Origin: Methyloceanibacter sp.
GTDB lineage: Bacteria; Pseudomonadota; Alphaproteobacteria; Rhizobiales; Methyloligellaceae
Reading direction: 5' to 3'
Assembly (NCBI GenBank): GCA_025449615.1
Contig: JANWJA010000111.1
Coordinates: forward strand, 1 to 6,423
DNA length: 6,423 bases
In this document: positions 1 through 6,258 of the stretch, one piece after another
Position numbering within the stretch: position 1 is the stretch's first letter
Layout: the number at the start of each line of letters is the position of its first letter
Notes under the pieces: generated by a model
Told to the model about the DNA's origin: nothing
Database searches by the model: none
The model's input: the letters and a program-made list of their open reading frames with translations, nothing else
Translations under genes and position numbers: made by a program

Positions 1-911
1 TCCGCGTCCGTATTGAGAGCCGTCGGCACAGCGGATAAAGGCTTTGGTGAAATCGCGCGGGGAGGATCGACGCTCACAAGTGCCGGTGAATCGAAGAACA
101 GCACGCTCACCGCGTCGAGACTGCTGAACTCGACATGGGGCCGTACTTTGAAGGCGCCCGCCCCACCCGTCACGATGCCGACGCGCAAGCCGCGAGGCAG
201 CACGCCATCGCTGCCCGAGGTGTAGACCTCATCGCCGCCATAGAGCGAAGCGCCGTCGGCAACGAACTCCAGTCTCAACTCGGCGCTATTGTCGCCGGAA
301 ACCAGCGCCCGCGCGCCGGCAGGTCCGACCAGAACCGGGATGCGGCTGTTGAGGTCGTTGAGCAGGAGGACCCGCGACAAGGCTCCACCGGCATCGACAA
401 TACGCCCGGCCAGCCCCTCTCCGCTCAGCACGGCGTAGCCGACCCGCATGCCTTGATCGCGACCGAGATTGATCAGCACACTTCGCGTGAAGGGTCCGCG
501 GGCATCGGCGATGACTTTGCCGCTGACATAATTGAGGCCGGTGCTTTCGACCACGTGTAGCAACGCCTGCAATTGACCGACTTTGCGCTCGAGCTGCTTG
601 GCGCGCCATTCCCAAGTCTTCAGGCCTTCGTTCTCGGCTTTCAGCCGATCGAGCTCGCCGAACATCGCGGTGTAGTCGCGAGCCCGGCCAATACCGTGGC
701 GAAGCTCGGACACGGGCGCCGAGGCGGCGCTGAAGAACGGCGCAGCGAGATCGGCGAGACGGTCGCGCGCCTCGAGGATGACGCTATGATTGATGCGACT
801 GAGAACCAGAAGAACAACGCAGAGAAAATAGAGGCCGAAAACGAACAGCTGGCCACGATCCCGAGACGCCGGGGATCGGCTCCGACCGAAATAGTTTCGC
901 ACTCGACGCAT
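1..911 (-). CDS. mreC: Rod shape-determining protein MreC (3' end beyond window)
   Basis: MreC is the bitopic inner-membrane protein of the elongasome; its periplasmic domain links MreB filaments with MreD, RodA and PBP2 during lateral wall growth. The 303 visible residues show a basic N-terminus (starting MRRVRNYFGR), one membrane segment at about residues 22-39, and a Leu/Glu-rich coiled coil at about 83-120 (including LKAENEGLK). After these comes the beta-rich MreC core with the family-type stretches GPFTRSVLINLGRDQG (about 139-154), GEGLAGR (164-170), LLLNDLNSRIPVLV (182-195) and SGDNSAELRL. The ATG at 911 is preceded by AAGGA (915-919). The frame stays open to base 1, so the C-terminus is missing; the family is usually somewhat longer than 303 residues. 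It follows mreB by 92 bases with no terminator between, so the two are probably co-transcribed. mreD, mrdA and rodA would be expected past the left edge. Confidence 0.93.
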   Translation of the reverse strand, partial: MRRVRNYFGRSRSPASRDRGQLFVFGLYFLCVVLLVLSRINHSVILEARDRLADLAAPFFSAASAPVSELRHGIGRARDYTAMFGELDRLKAENEGLKTWEWRAKQLERKVGQLQALLHVVESTGLNYVSGKVIADARGPFTRSVLINLGRDQGMRVGYAVLSGEGLAGRIVDAGGALSRVLLLNDLNSRIPVLVGPAGARALVSGDNSAELRLEFVADGASLYGGDEVYTSGSDGVLPRGLRVGIVTGGAGAFKVRPHVEFSSLDAVSVLFFDSPALVSVDPPRAISPKPLSAVPTALNTDA

Positions 912-1003
912 CAATCCTTAGGCGAAACGTTACCGATGGCGTTCCGCTTCCCCGCTTCGCTCGCGCGACAAGCACGCGATGCCCTTCTTATGCCTGCTCT
1001 CGA

Positions 1004-2041
1004 TCATGGCTCGATCAAGAGTTCTCCCAACGTATCGAGCCTTTCGAGCGCGATGCCGCTGCCGCGCACGACGCAGCGCAGCGGATCCTCCGCGATCTTG
1101 AATTTGATTCCGGTTTCATTGGAAAGCCGCGCATCCAAACGGTCGAGCAGCGCACCGCCGCCGGTGAGATAGACGCCCGACTCGCAGATGTCGCCGGCAA
1201 GCTCGGGCGGAATATCGTTTAGCGCGCGCTGGATCCCGTCAATGATCAATTGCAGCGGCGGGCTCAGGGCTTCGGCAATGTCGTGCGTTTGCAGTTTGAT
1301 CTCGGTGGGGAAGCCGCGCTGCAAGTCGCGTCCCTTGATGTGGACAGCGACATGCGTCCCGTTAACTTTGTTGATCGCGGTTCCCGCCTCTTTCTTGATC
1401 GACTCGGCGCTGGCTCTACCGATGAGAAGGCGATGCCTCGTGCGGATATAGTCGATGATCGCCTCGTCCATGGCGTGACCGGCGGTGCGAAGCGAGTTTG
1501 AATAGATCACGCCGCCGAGCGAGAGCACGGCGATGTCGGTGGTGCCGCCGCCGATATCTACGATCATCGATCCGCGCGGTTCCGAAATCGGAAGGTTGGC
1601 GCCGAGTGCGGCCGCGACCGGCTCCTCGATGACGTAGACGCGGCGCGCGCCGGCGACGAGGGCAGCTTCATAGACGGCGCGGCGCTCGACCGGCGTGGCG
1701 CTGGCGGGAACGCAGATCATAATGCGCGGACTGCCAAAGCGCCTACGCCCTTGGGCTCGGCGGATGAAATGCTTGATCATTTCCTCCGCGGCGGCAAAGT
1801 CGGCAATGACGCCGTCACGCATCGGCTGGACGATTTCAATCGAATCCGGCGTGCGGCCGAGCATCGACTTCGCTTCTTGGCCAACAGCGATGACCTCGCG
1901 GCCGTTTTCGCGTTGGGCAATGGCAACGACAGAAGGCTCGTCAACAACAATGCCCCTGCCCGGCACATAGATGAGCGTATTCGCCGTGCCGAGGTCGATG
2001 GCCATGTCCGTGGAGACAAAGCCCATTACGCGCGAAAACAT
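1004..2041 (-). CDS. mreB: Rod shape-determining protein MreB (actin-like ATPase)
   Basis: MreB is the bacterial actin homologue. It polymerises with ATP on the inner membrane and directs side-wall peptidoglycan synthesis. Started at 2041 it has 345 residues, close to the family norm (E. coli MreB is 347). The N-terminus MFSRVMGFVS is the usual amphipathic membrane-binding helix. Phosphate-1 loop is DLGTANT (16-22), the IEEP segment with E140 follows, phosphate-2 loop is DIGGGTTD (162-169), and the adenosine-binding motif is LTGGGALL (292-299). The frame can be extended upstream to a TTG at 2113, adding 24 Ser/Gly/Gln-rich residues unlike any MreB I know, so the ATG at 2041 is preferred. Its ribosome site is weak (a G-rich stretch at 2042-2052). 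Several positions differ from the alphaproteobacterial sequence I remember: TAGHAMDEAI where GGDKMDEAI is common, and IKKEAGTA where IKKEIGSA is common. It may be a divergent lineage or a second paralogue. Upstream member of the mreB-mreC unit. Confidence 0.95.
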   Translation of the reverse strand: MFSRVMGFVSTDMAIDLGTANTLIYVPGRGIVVDEPSVVAIAQRENGREVIAVGQEAKSMLGRTPDSIEIVQPMRDGVIADFAAAEEMIKHFIRRAQGRRRFGSPRIMICVPASATPVERRAVYEAALVAGARRVYVIEEPVAAALGANLPISEPRGSMIVDIGGGTTDIAVLSLGGVIYSNSLRTAGHAMDEAIIDYIRTRHRLLIGRASAESIKKEAGTAINKVNGTHVAVHIKGRDLQRGFPTEIKLQTHDIAEALSPPLQLIIDGIQRALNDIPPELAGDICESGVYLTGGGALLDRLDARLSNETGIKFKIAEDPLRCVVRGSGIALERLDTLGELLIEP

Positions 2042-2161
2042 TCCGCCGCCCCAAACTGGCTCGCTTTGGAAGAGCCACTGAACGCCGCCGCTGGATGAGT
2101 CATGTTGCGTCAAAACTTCGTGCTCGGCAACGGTTGGTTACTAAAGAATGCGTGACGAACG

Positions 2162-2190
2162 ATAAAAGTGGCTTCATTACAACTTTGCAA
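2162..2190 (-). promoter_or_regulatory. Candidate sigma70 promoter for mreBC
   Basis: On the minus strand, TTGCAA (2190-2185) is followed after exactly 17 bases by TTTTAT (2167-2162); each hexamer matches 4 of 6 positions of the sigma70 consensus. Transcription would start near 2155, giving an untranslated leader of about 115 bases before the mreB ATG at 2041. The location in the AT-rich part of the divergent intergenic region supports it, but it is an eye-made match only. Confidence 0.35.
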
Positions 2191-2284
2191 TAATGCGATG
2201 GGTTGCCAGCGTTTGGCCGCAAACTCCAAATACGGCTAGACCATGATTCCGGGGTTCAGAGCCGGGGCCCGGTAAATGCCATTC

Positions 2285-2290
2285 GGAGGG
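2285..2290 (+). promoter_or_regulatory. Shine-Dalgarno sequence of the DUF6600-type gene
   Basis: GGAGGG lies 4 bases before the ATG at 2295. It is a strong ribosome binding site and fixes this start, which also gives a good signal peptide. The 253 bases between this gene and mreB hold no other gene that I can see. Confidence 0.75.
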
Positions 2291-2294
2291 CAAG

Positions 2295-3971
2295 ATGACC
2301 TATAGACGTTTGCTAACAATGTTCGTCGCGGTTGCGGCTTTAGCTGCCGCGCTGTCAGTGCCCCGGCTTCCAGGAGGCGTGACTAATCTCGGCGGCCCCG
2401 CCGCGGCACAGCAAACCATCGATGTTGATTATTTTTACGACGCGCTCGACGCCTACGGTCAGTGGGTTTGGCATCCGCGCTTCGGCTATGTCTGGTTGCC
2501 GGGCAACGTGCGCGAGGACTGGCGTCCCTACACGGTCGGTCACTGGGTCTATACCGACGAATATGGCTGGTACTGGGATTCCTACGAGCCGTTCGCCTGG
2601 GCGGTCTACCACTATGGCCGCTGGGGCTATGACCCAGACTATGGCTGGTTCTGGGTTCCCGGCGACACCTGGGCGCCGGCTTGGGTGAACTGGCGCTATA
2701 GCGACAACTACACCGGCTGGGCGCCGATCGGCCCCGGTGGAGGCGGTTACGCCTATGGCGCGCCGGTCGATTACGATCCGCCGGTTGCGGAATCTTGGGT
2801 GTTCGTGCAGCCGCGCTACATGACCTCGCGCATGATCTACCATTATGCGTTGCCGGTGGCCGACCTGAACATCGCCTTTATCGGCGCAACCAACGTCTAC
2901 CGGCCGGTCTATCGCACGGGTGTCGTGTTCAATTTCGGCATTCCGCGCGAGCGCGTGGTCAAATTCGTGAACCGGCCGATCGTGGTGAAGAAGATCGTCA
3001 AGGTGACCACTATCACCAACAAGACCGTCATCTACAAGAACGGCAAACGGCAAGGCGGCGGCATCAACGTGTTCGCGCCGAACCTGGTCAAAGGCGAGCA
3101 GCCGCGCAAAGATCCGAGGCGCTTTGCGAGTTCGCCGAAAGAGATCAAAATCAAGAAGACTCAGCTCAGGACTACGCTCAAGGGCGACGCGCCAAAGGGC
3201 GCGGGCCAGAGCGCGGCTAAGGTCGTGCCGATTTCGCGTGAGGTTGGGCCAGACGGGTTCAAGCCGAAGCGGAATGGCGGCGGCGACAACGACGCGCGCA
3301 AGAACGACAACAAACAGAACGAAGCCAAGGGTGACGCCCAAGGCGGTCAGGGCAAAGCCGGCCAAGGTGGCAATGCGAATGACCGCGACGCGGACCGTGG
3401 CAAGCAAGGCGGTGGTCAGGGTGGCGGCGGCAAAGCCGACAACAAGGCGGCCAACAAGAATGACAAAGACCGCAACCAAGCGAACGCCGACAAGCGCGAG
3501 GGTGCTGGCAAAGCCGACTTGACCCCTGGGGCTGGTGGCGGCCAGAATTCGGCAGTCGGTGCTTCCGGCATGCCCAGCTCCAAGACCAAGGCTCCGATCG
3601 AGAGTCCTGCTAATGGCGCTACTGCCGATCAGGGCACAGCCGCAAAAGATCAAGGAGGCGGCGGCGAGGGTAAAATGAAGGGCCAGGGTGGCGGCGGAGA
3701 AGCCAACAATAAAGGCGGCGACAACGGACCCGGCGGACCAGCCAAGCGCAAAGGTCCAGGCCAAGGTGGCGGCGGACAAGCCAACATCCAAGGCGGCGAC
3801 AATGGACCCGGCGGACCGGGCAAGCGCAAAGGTCCGGGCCAAGGCGGCGGCGGAGGAGGCGGTCAAGGTCAAGGTGGCAAGCAAGCGGAAGGCGGCCAAG
3901 GTGGCGGCGGCGGCGACAAGGCCGAGAAGTGCAAGAAGCACCCCGACGCGCCGGCCTGCCAGAACCGGTAA
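2295..3971 (+). CDS. Exported DUF6600-type protein with long Gly-rich repetitive tail
   Basis: The molecular function is unknown. The protein has 558 residues. A signal peptide spans about 1-38: Arg at 4-5, a hydrophobic core at 6-22, and AAA at 36-38 before QQ, so it should be exported. Residues 46-147 are the Trp/Tyr/Gly-rich domain that I recognise as DUF6600. Three repeats spaced 26-27 residues are visible: QWVWHPRFGYVW (56-67), HWVYTDEYGWYW (83-94) and RWGYDPDYGWFW (109-120). The domain closes with WAPAWVNWRYSDNYTGWAPI. Residues 215-295 are basic and beta-prone. Residues 326-545 are low complexity, dominated by Gly, Asn, Lys, Asp and Gln, and almost certainly disordered. The end carries two cysteines (CKKHPDAPAC, 546-555) that could form a disulfide in the periplasm. 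It is divergent from mreB and convergent with leuA, so it is probably transcribed alone. The opposite strand has a 586-codon open frame that I take as a shadow. The gene is certain; only the domain name is from memory. Confidence 0.88.
   Translation: MTYRRLLTMFVAVAALAAALSVPRLPGGVTNLGGPAAAQQTIDVDYFYDALDAYGQWVWHPRFGYVWLPGNVREDWRPYTVGHWVYTDEYGWYWDSYEPFAWAVYHYGRWGYDPDYGWFWVPGDTWAPAWVNWRYSDNYTGWAPIGPGGGGYAYGAPVDYDPPVAESWVFVQPRYMTSRMIYHYALPVADLNIAFIGATNVYRPVYRTGVVFNFGIPRERVVKFVNRPIVVKKIVKVTTITNKTVIYKNGKRQGGGINVFAPNLVKGEQPRKDPRRFASSPKEIKIKKTQLRTTLKGDAPKGAGQSAAKVVPISREVGPDGFKPKRNGGGDNDARKNDNKQNEAKGDAQGGQGKAGQGGNANDRDADRGKQGGGQGGGGKADNKAANKNDKDRNQANADKREGAGKADLTPGAGGGQNSAVGASGMPSSKTKAPIESPANGATADQGTAAKDQGGGGEGKMKGQGGGGEANNKGGDNGPGGPAKRKGPGQGGGGQANIQGGDNGPGGPGKRKGPGQGGGGGGGQGQGGKQAEGGQGGGGGDKAEKCKKHPDAPACQNR
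3684..3839 (+). repeat. 78-bp in-frame tandem repeat, two copies
   Basis: Two adjacent 78-bp copies (3684-3761 and 3762-3839) encode 26 residues each, with GGDNGPGGP and KRKGPG as the shared core. By direct comparison they match at 69 of 78 bases and 22 of 26 residues. A third, degenerate copy begins at 3840 (QGGGGGGGQ). The copies lie within the larger Gly-rich tail encoded at about 3270-3929. Confidence 0.85.
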
Positions 3972-3998
3972 CGCCAGCTTCGCGTGAAGCAAGAAAAT

Positions 3999-4026
3999 AA
4001 GGGCGCTTCCATCCGGAAGCGCCCTT
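3999..4026. terminator. Bidirectional hairpin terminator between convergent genes
   Basis: A perfect 12-bp stem (AAGGGCGCTTCC / GGAAGCGCCCTT) encloses the 4-base loop ATCC. It lies 27 bases after the stop of the plus-strand gene and about 145 bases after the stop of leuA. Read on the minus strand it is followed by ATTTTCTT, a good U-tract, so it is the stronger terminator for leuA. Read on the plus strand it is followed by CTCATTTG, a weak tract. The 144 bases between it and leuA (4027-4170) show no gene. Confidence 0.8.
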
Positions 4027-4170
4027 CTCATTTGTGGTTCTACTTCCGACCGACGGTCACCCCTGCAGCACGGCGCCTCCGCTTTCGGCGTGGGAGTGGG
4101 AAGACCAAGTCGCATGCGCTCGAAACATGCGGCAAAGCTAACATGGCTCTGAAGACCCGAGGATAAGTCC

Positions 4171-5748
4171 TCAAGATGCGAGCATGGTCTCGGGCTTCCT
4201 CCGTCCCTCGCGGGCCAAGAGCTTGTTCAAGGCGCTGACATAGGCGCGGGCCGAGGCCACCATGGTGTCGGTGTCGGAGCCCCTGCCCGTCACGGTCTTG
4301 CCATCGGCCTCGAGGCGCACACTCACTTCGGCTTGGGCATCGGTGCCTTCGGTGACCGCGCTCACCTGGTAGAGCGGGAGCCTCGCGTCATGGGGCACGA
4401 TGGCCTTGATCGCCTTGAAGATGGCATCCACCGGTCCGTCCCCGGTCGACTCATGGGTTGCCTGCTTGCCGTCGACATCGAGCGTTATGGTCGCCTTTTG
4501 TGGACCGCCGGTGCCGGCGATCACGGTCAGCGCCACCACTTTGATGCGGTCATGGGCAGACGCAATCTCCTGATCGACCAGCGCCTCGATATCCTCGTCA
4601 TAGACATGCTTCTTCAAATCCGCCAAAGCCTTGAAGCGCACGAACGCATCCTCAAACGCATTGTCGCCAAGCTCGTAGCCCAACTCCTTCAACTTCTCCC
4701 TGAAGGCATGGCGCCCCGAATGCTTGCCCATGACGAGCGAGCTCTCCTTCAAGCCAACGCTCTCCGGCGTCATGATCTCGAAGGTCTCGGCGTGTTTCAG
4801 CACGCCGTCCTGGTGGATGCCGCTTTCATGGGCAAAGGCGTTCCGGCCGACGATGGCCTTGTTGTATTGAACCGGGAAGGCCGTCACACGTGAAACGAGC
4901 TTCGAGGCCCTTGTCAGCATGGTGGTATCGATGCCGGTCCAGAACGGCATGGCGTCGGACCGGGTCCGGATCGCCATCACGATCTCTTCAAGTGCTGCGT
5001 TCCCTGCCCGCTCGCCGAGCCCGTTCACCGCACATTCGACCTGGCGCGCGCCGGCAATGACACCGGACAGCGAATTGGCGACGGCCAAGCCCAGATCGTT
5101 ATGGCAATGGGTGGAGAAGATAATGGAATCCGCGCCCGGAACCCGTTCCAAGATCATGCGGATCAGGGACGCGAACTCGTCCGGCGTGGCGTAGCCCACC
5201 GTATCGGGAATGTTGACGGTGCCGGCGCCGGCCTCGATCGCGGCCTCGACGCAGGCACAGAGGAAATCGGCTTCGGTGCGGGTGGCATCCATCGCCGACC
5301 ATTCGACATTGTCGGTATAGTTCCGCGCGCGCGTCACCGAGGCCGTCACCCGCTCCAGCACCTCCGCCTCGTCAATGCCCATCTGATATTTCCGATGGAG
5401 CGGCGAGGTGCCGATGAAAGTATGGATGCGGCCGCGCTTGGCGGGCTTGATCGCCTCCGCGCACAAATCGATGTCCTTAGCTTGTGCACGCGCCAGCCCG
5501 CAGATCACCGAATTCTGGGCGCGGCGGGAGATCTCCTGCACGCTATCGAAATCGCCCTGGCTCGCGATCGGGAAGCCCGCCTCGATGATGTCGACGCCCA
5601 TCTCATCGAGCAACTCGGCCACCTCGAGCTTCTCGTTGAAGGTCATGGTGGCGCCGGGGCATTGCTCGCCGTCACGCAAGGTGGTGTCGAAGATGACGAC
5701 CCGGTCCTTTTCGGAGCGCGCGGTCTTTTGTTTCGTGTCGGAATCCAT
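4171..5748 (-). CDS. leuA: 2-isopropylmalate synthase
   Basis: LeuA condenses acetyl-CoA with 2-ketoisovalerate to 2-isopropylmalate, the first committed step of leucine synthesis in the cytoplasm. Its 525 residues fit the long LeuA type. The catalytic TIM barrel fills about 15-285: [10 protein letters not shown] at 20-29 with D21 as a metal ligand, the THCHND motif at 213-218 with H214 and H216 as metal ligands, and NGLGERAGN at 242-250 with N250 completing the site. HESGIHQDG (307-315) belongs to the linker region that contributes to catalysis. Residues about 400-515 are the C-terminal regulatory domain that binds leucine for feedback inhibition, with GDGPVDA at 437-442. The ATG at 5748 has AAGGA at 5757-5761, 8 bases away. 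A Leu-rich leader peptide gene and stem-loop lie just upstream (5829-5972). Homocitrate synthase is a relative, but the full length and regulatory domain fit LeuA. Confidence 0.97.
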   Translation of the reverse strand: MDSDTKQKTARSEKDRVVIFDTTLRDGEQCPGATMTFNEKLEVAELLDEMGVDIIEAGFPIASQGDFDSVQEISRRAQNSVICGLARAQAKDIDLCAEAIKPAKRGRIHTFIGTSPLHRKYQMGIDEAEVLERVTASVTRARNYTDNVEWSAMDATRTEADFLCACVEAAIEAGAGTVNIPDTVGYATPDEFASLIRMILERVPGADSIIFSTHCHNDLGLAVANSLSGVIAGARQVECAVNGLGERAGNAALEEIVMAIRTRSDAMPFWTGIDTTMLTRASKLVSRVTAFPVQYNKAIVGRNAFAHESGIHQDGVLKHAETFEIMTPESVGLKESSLVMGKHSGRHAFREKLKELGYELGDNAFEDAFVRFKALADLKKHVYDEDIEALVDQEIASAHDRIKVVALTVIAGTGGPQKATITLDVDGKQATHESTGDGPVDAIFKAIKAIVPHDARLPLYQVSAVTEGTDAQAEVSVRLEADGKTVTGRGSDTDTMVASARAYVSALNKLLAREGRRKPETMLAS

Positions 5749-5756
5749 CGATCTCG

Positions 5757-5761
5757 TCCTT
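5757..5761 (-). promoter_or_regulatory. leuA Shine-Dalgarno, complementary to the leader Leu codons
   Basis: AAGGA lies 8 bases before the leuA ATG. The extended stretch AAGGACGAG (5753-5761) can pair at 8 of 9 positions with CTCCTCCTT (5883-5891), the last Leu codons of the leader peptide. A second AAGGA (5766-5770) lies 4 bases farther upstream, next to a segment that can pair with the leader stem-loop. Confidence 0.7.
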
Positions 5762-5828
5762 AAATCCTTGGCTCCCAGTCTAGCATGACGGGTAAGCCTG
5801 TTGAATTGTCTTGGATTTGTCTTGCGAT

Positions 5829-5877
5829 CCCCTGAACGCCCGCCTCGGCTTAAGCCAAGAGCTTAGGTGCTCAGGGG
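5829..5877 (-). promoter_or_regulatory. Leader stem-loop of the putative leuA attenuator
   Basis: In the minus-strand RNA, CCCCUGA (5877-5871) pairs with UCAGGGG (5835-5829). A G-U and a C-G pair extend the stem, then after an A-C mismatch CCU pairs with GGG. At the top, CUUGGC and GCCGAG (5859-5854 and 5849-5844) form a 6-bp hairpin with loop UUAA. The leader peptide stop codon UGA is part of the lower 5' arm, so translation controls folding. Competing pairings exist: CUUAG (5885-5881) with CUAAG (5866-5862), and CUUGGCU (5859-5853) with AGCCAAG (5773-5767) just before the leuA ribosome site. No U-tract follows the stem, so it does not look like a standard intrinsic terminator. Confidence 0.6.
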
Positions 5878-5972
5878 CGACTAAGGAGGAGTTTCAGGGT
5901 GAGGCATGCGCGAGCGGCGACAGGCGCGGAAGCGCCGGTTTTCGCCAATGTTTGCTCGCTAACGATTTGCAT
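5871..5972 (-). CDS. Leucine-rich leader peptide upstream of leuA
   Basis: This is a 33-residue frame, MQIVSEQTLA... ending ...LTLKLLLSRP. Five of residues 24-30 are leucine, encoded CTC, CTG, CTC, CTC and CTT (5883-5903), followed by three codons and TGA. The ATG at 5972 has an excellent ribosome site, AGGTGATC, complementary to the 16S rRNA 3' end. The stop lies inside the 5' arm of the stem-loop at 5829-5877, and leuA starts 122 bases after it. A Leu-codon run, stop, then competing RNA hairpins before a leucine biosynthesis gene is the established layout of amino-acid attenuation: ribosomes stalling at Leu codons when charged tRNA-Leu is scarce favour leuA expression. The peptide itself need have no further function. 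It is too short for most gene callers. The role is inferred from layout; the frame, site and codon run are read directly. Confidence 0.72.
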   Translation of the reverse strand: MQIVSEQTLAKTGASAPVAARACLTLKLLLSRP

Positions 5973-5973
5973 C

Positions 5974-5981
5974 GATCACCT
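5974..5981 (-). promoter_or_regulatory. Shine-Dalgarno of the leuA leader peptide
   Basis: AGGTGATC is an 8-base perfect complement to the conserved 3' end of 16S rRNA (GATCACCT). The AGG core lies 6 bases before the ATG at 5972. Such a site is unlikely in front of a chance frame, and it is the main reason for accepting the leader peptide as translated. Confidence 0.7.
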
Positions 5982-5992
5982 TTTGTGGCCGG

Positions 5993-6021
5993 AACATAGT
6001 CGCCTGGGCCGTTGCGAGCAA
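5993..6021 (-). promoter_or_regulatory. Candidate promoter for leader peptide and leuA
   Basis: On the minus strand TTGCTC (6021-6016) and TATGTT (5998-5993) are separated by 17 bases, matching the sigma70 consensus at 3 and 4 of 6 positions. Transcription would start near 5986, only a few bases before the leader ribosome site. Very short 5' ends are plausible for attenuator leader transcripts in this class. The match is weak. Alternatives include a promoter within the repeat element to the right, or TTCAAC-N17-TAGACT at 5777-5805, which would bypass the leader. Confidence 0.3.
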
Positions 6022-6027
6022 GGGCTC

Positions 6028-6123
6028 CGTCATACCGGCGAAAGCCGGTATCCAGTGAAAAATAAACAGGCATAGAAGAGCCAGCGAGTCTTATGCTGGA
6101 TTCCGGCTTTCGCCGGAATGACG
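6028..6123. repeat. MITE/REP-like element with 28-bp inverted ends
   Basis: The ends at 6028-6055 and 6096-6123 are inverted copies matching at 26 of 28 bases, beginning CGTCAT and ending ATGACG, around a 40-bp AT-richer core. Each end is itself a hairpin: ATACCGGC-GAAA-GCCGGTAT on the left and ATTCCGGC-TTTC-GCCGGAAT on the right. The two differences between the ends compensate within each hairpin. This resembles the dispersed intergenic palindromes ending in CTGGAT/ATGACG that are common in many Proteobacteria. Flanks AGGGCTC (6021-6027) and AGGGTCC (6124-6130) could be a degenerate target duplication. It lies just upstream of the leuA leader and may contribute sequence to that promoter or the end of a neighbouring transcript. 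Confidence 0.8.
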
Positions 6124-6219
6124 AGGGTCCGTCGCCAACTCTTTCTCGGTTTTCATGGTTCGAGCCAAGTTCGTAACCATCTTCGCGAGCTCCTCGCGCA
6201 ACGCTTCGGCCTCCGGTCG
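6091..6219 (-). pseudogene. Remnant coding sequence ending inside the repeat element
   Basis: A 42-codon open frame on the minus strand reads as a charged helix (EAEALREELAKM, then LARTMKTEKELAT) with about 80% G/C at third positions. It then runs into the repeat, which supplies the tail RHSGESRNPA and the TAA at 6091-6093. In this frame a TAA at 6220-6222 cuts it off upstream and no convincing start follows. The neighbouring minus frame directly upstream (about 6223-6290) reads protein-like too (LTEVAHEAELEFRRND), so a one-base frameshift near 6212-6222 would join them. I do not recognise a family. It may be a decayed gene truncated by insertion of the repeat, or a chance frame. Confidence 0.35.
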
Positions 6220-6258
6220 TTACGGCGGAATTCAAGCTCGGCTTCATGCGCCACTTCT

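Noticed and set aside
13..560. Plus-strand open frames at 13-225 and 135-560
   Set aside because: They lie opposite mreC, whose minus-strand translation matches the family throughout. They have no family resemblance of their own.
2213..2241. TTGGCC-N17-CTAGAC as a promoter for the DUF6600-type gene
   Set aside because: The -35 hexamer is fair but the -10 hexamer does not resemble TATAAT, so it is not reported as a site.
3977..3990. Small hairpin GCTTC-GCGT-GAAGC just after the DUF6600-type stop
   Set aside because: Only 5 bp and followed by an A-rich tract; the 12-bp hairpin at 3999-4026 is the clear terminator.
2355..4115. A 586-codon open frame on the minus strand opposite the DUF6600-type gene
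   Set aside because: The plus-strand gene has a signal peptide, a recognisable domain and a strong ribosome site. The minus translation is Val/Ala/Arg/Leu-rich with no domain, as expected for the shadow of a Gly-rich high-GC gene, and it runs across the terminator.
4333..5763. Plus-strand open frames of up to 220 codons opposite leuA
   Set aside because: leuA is fully conserved on the other strand; the plus-strand translations are composition shadows.
5777..5805. TTCAAC-N17-TAGACT with TG before the -10, as a leuA promoter
   Set aside because: The -35 match is only 3 of 6, and it would start transcription downstream of the leader peptide and stem-loop, making that organised region pointless. 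It is kept only as an alternative.
5829..5877. The stem-loop as a tRNA or as an intrinsic terminator
   Set aside because: It has no tRNA arms or T-loop motif, and the bases after the stem are AUCGCAAGAC with no U-tract.
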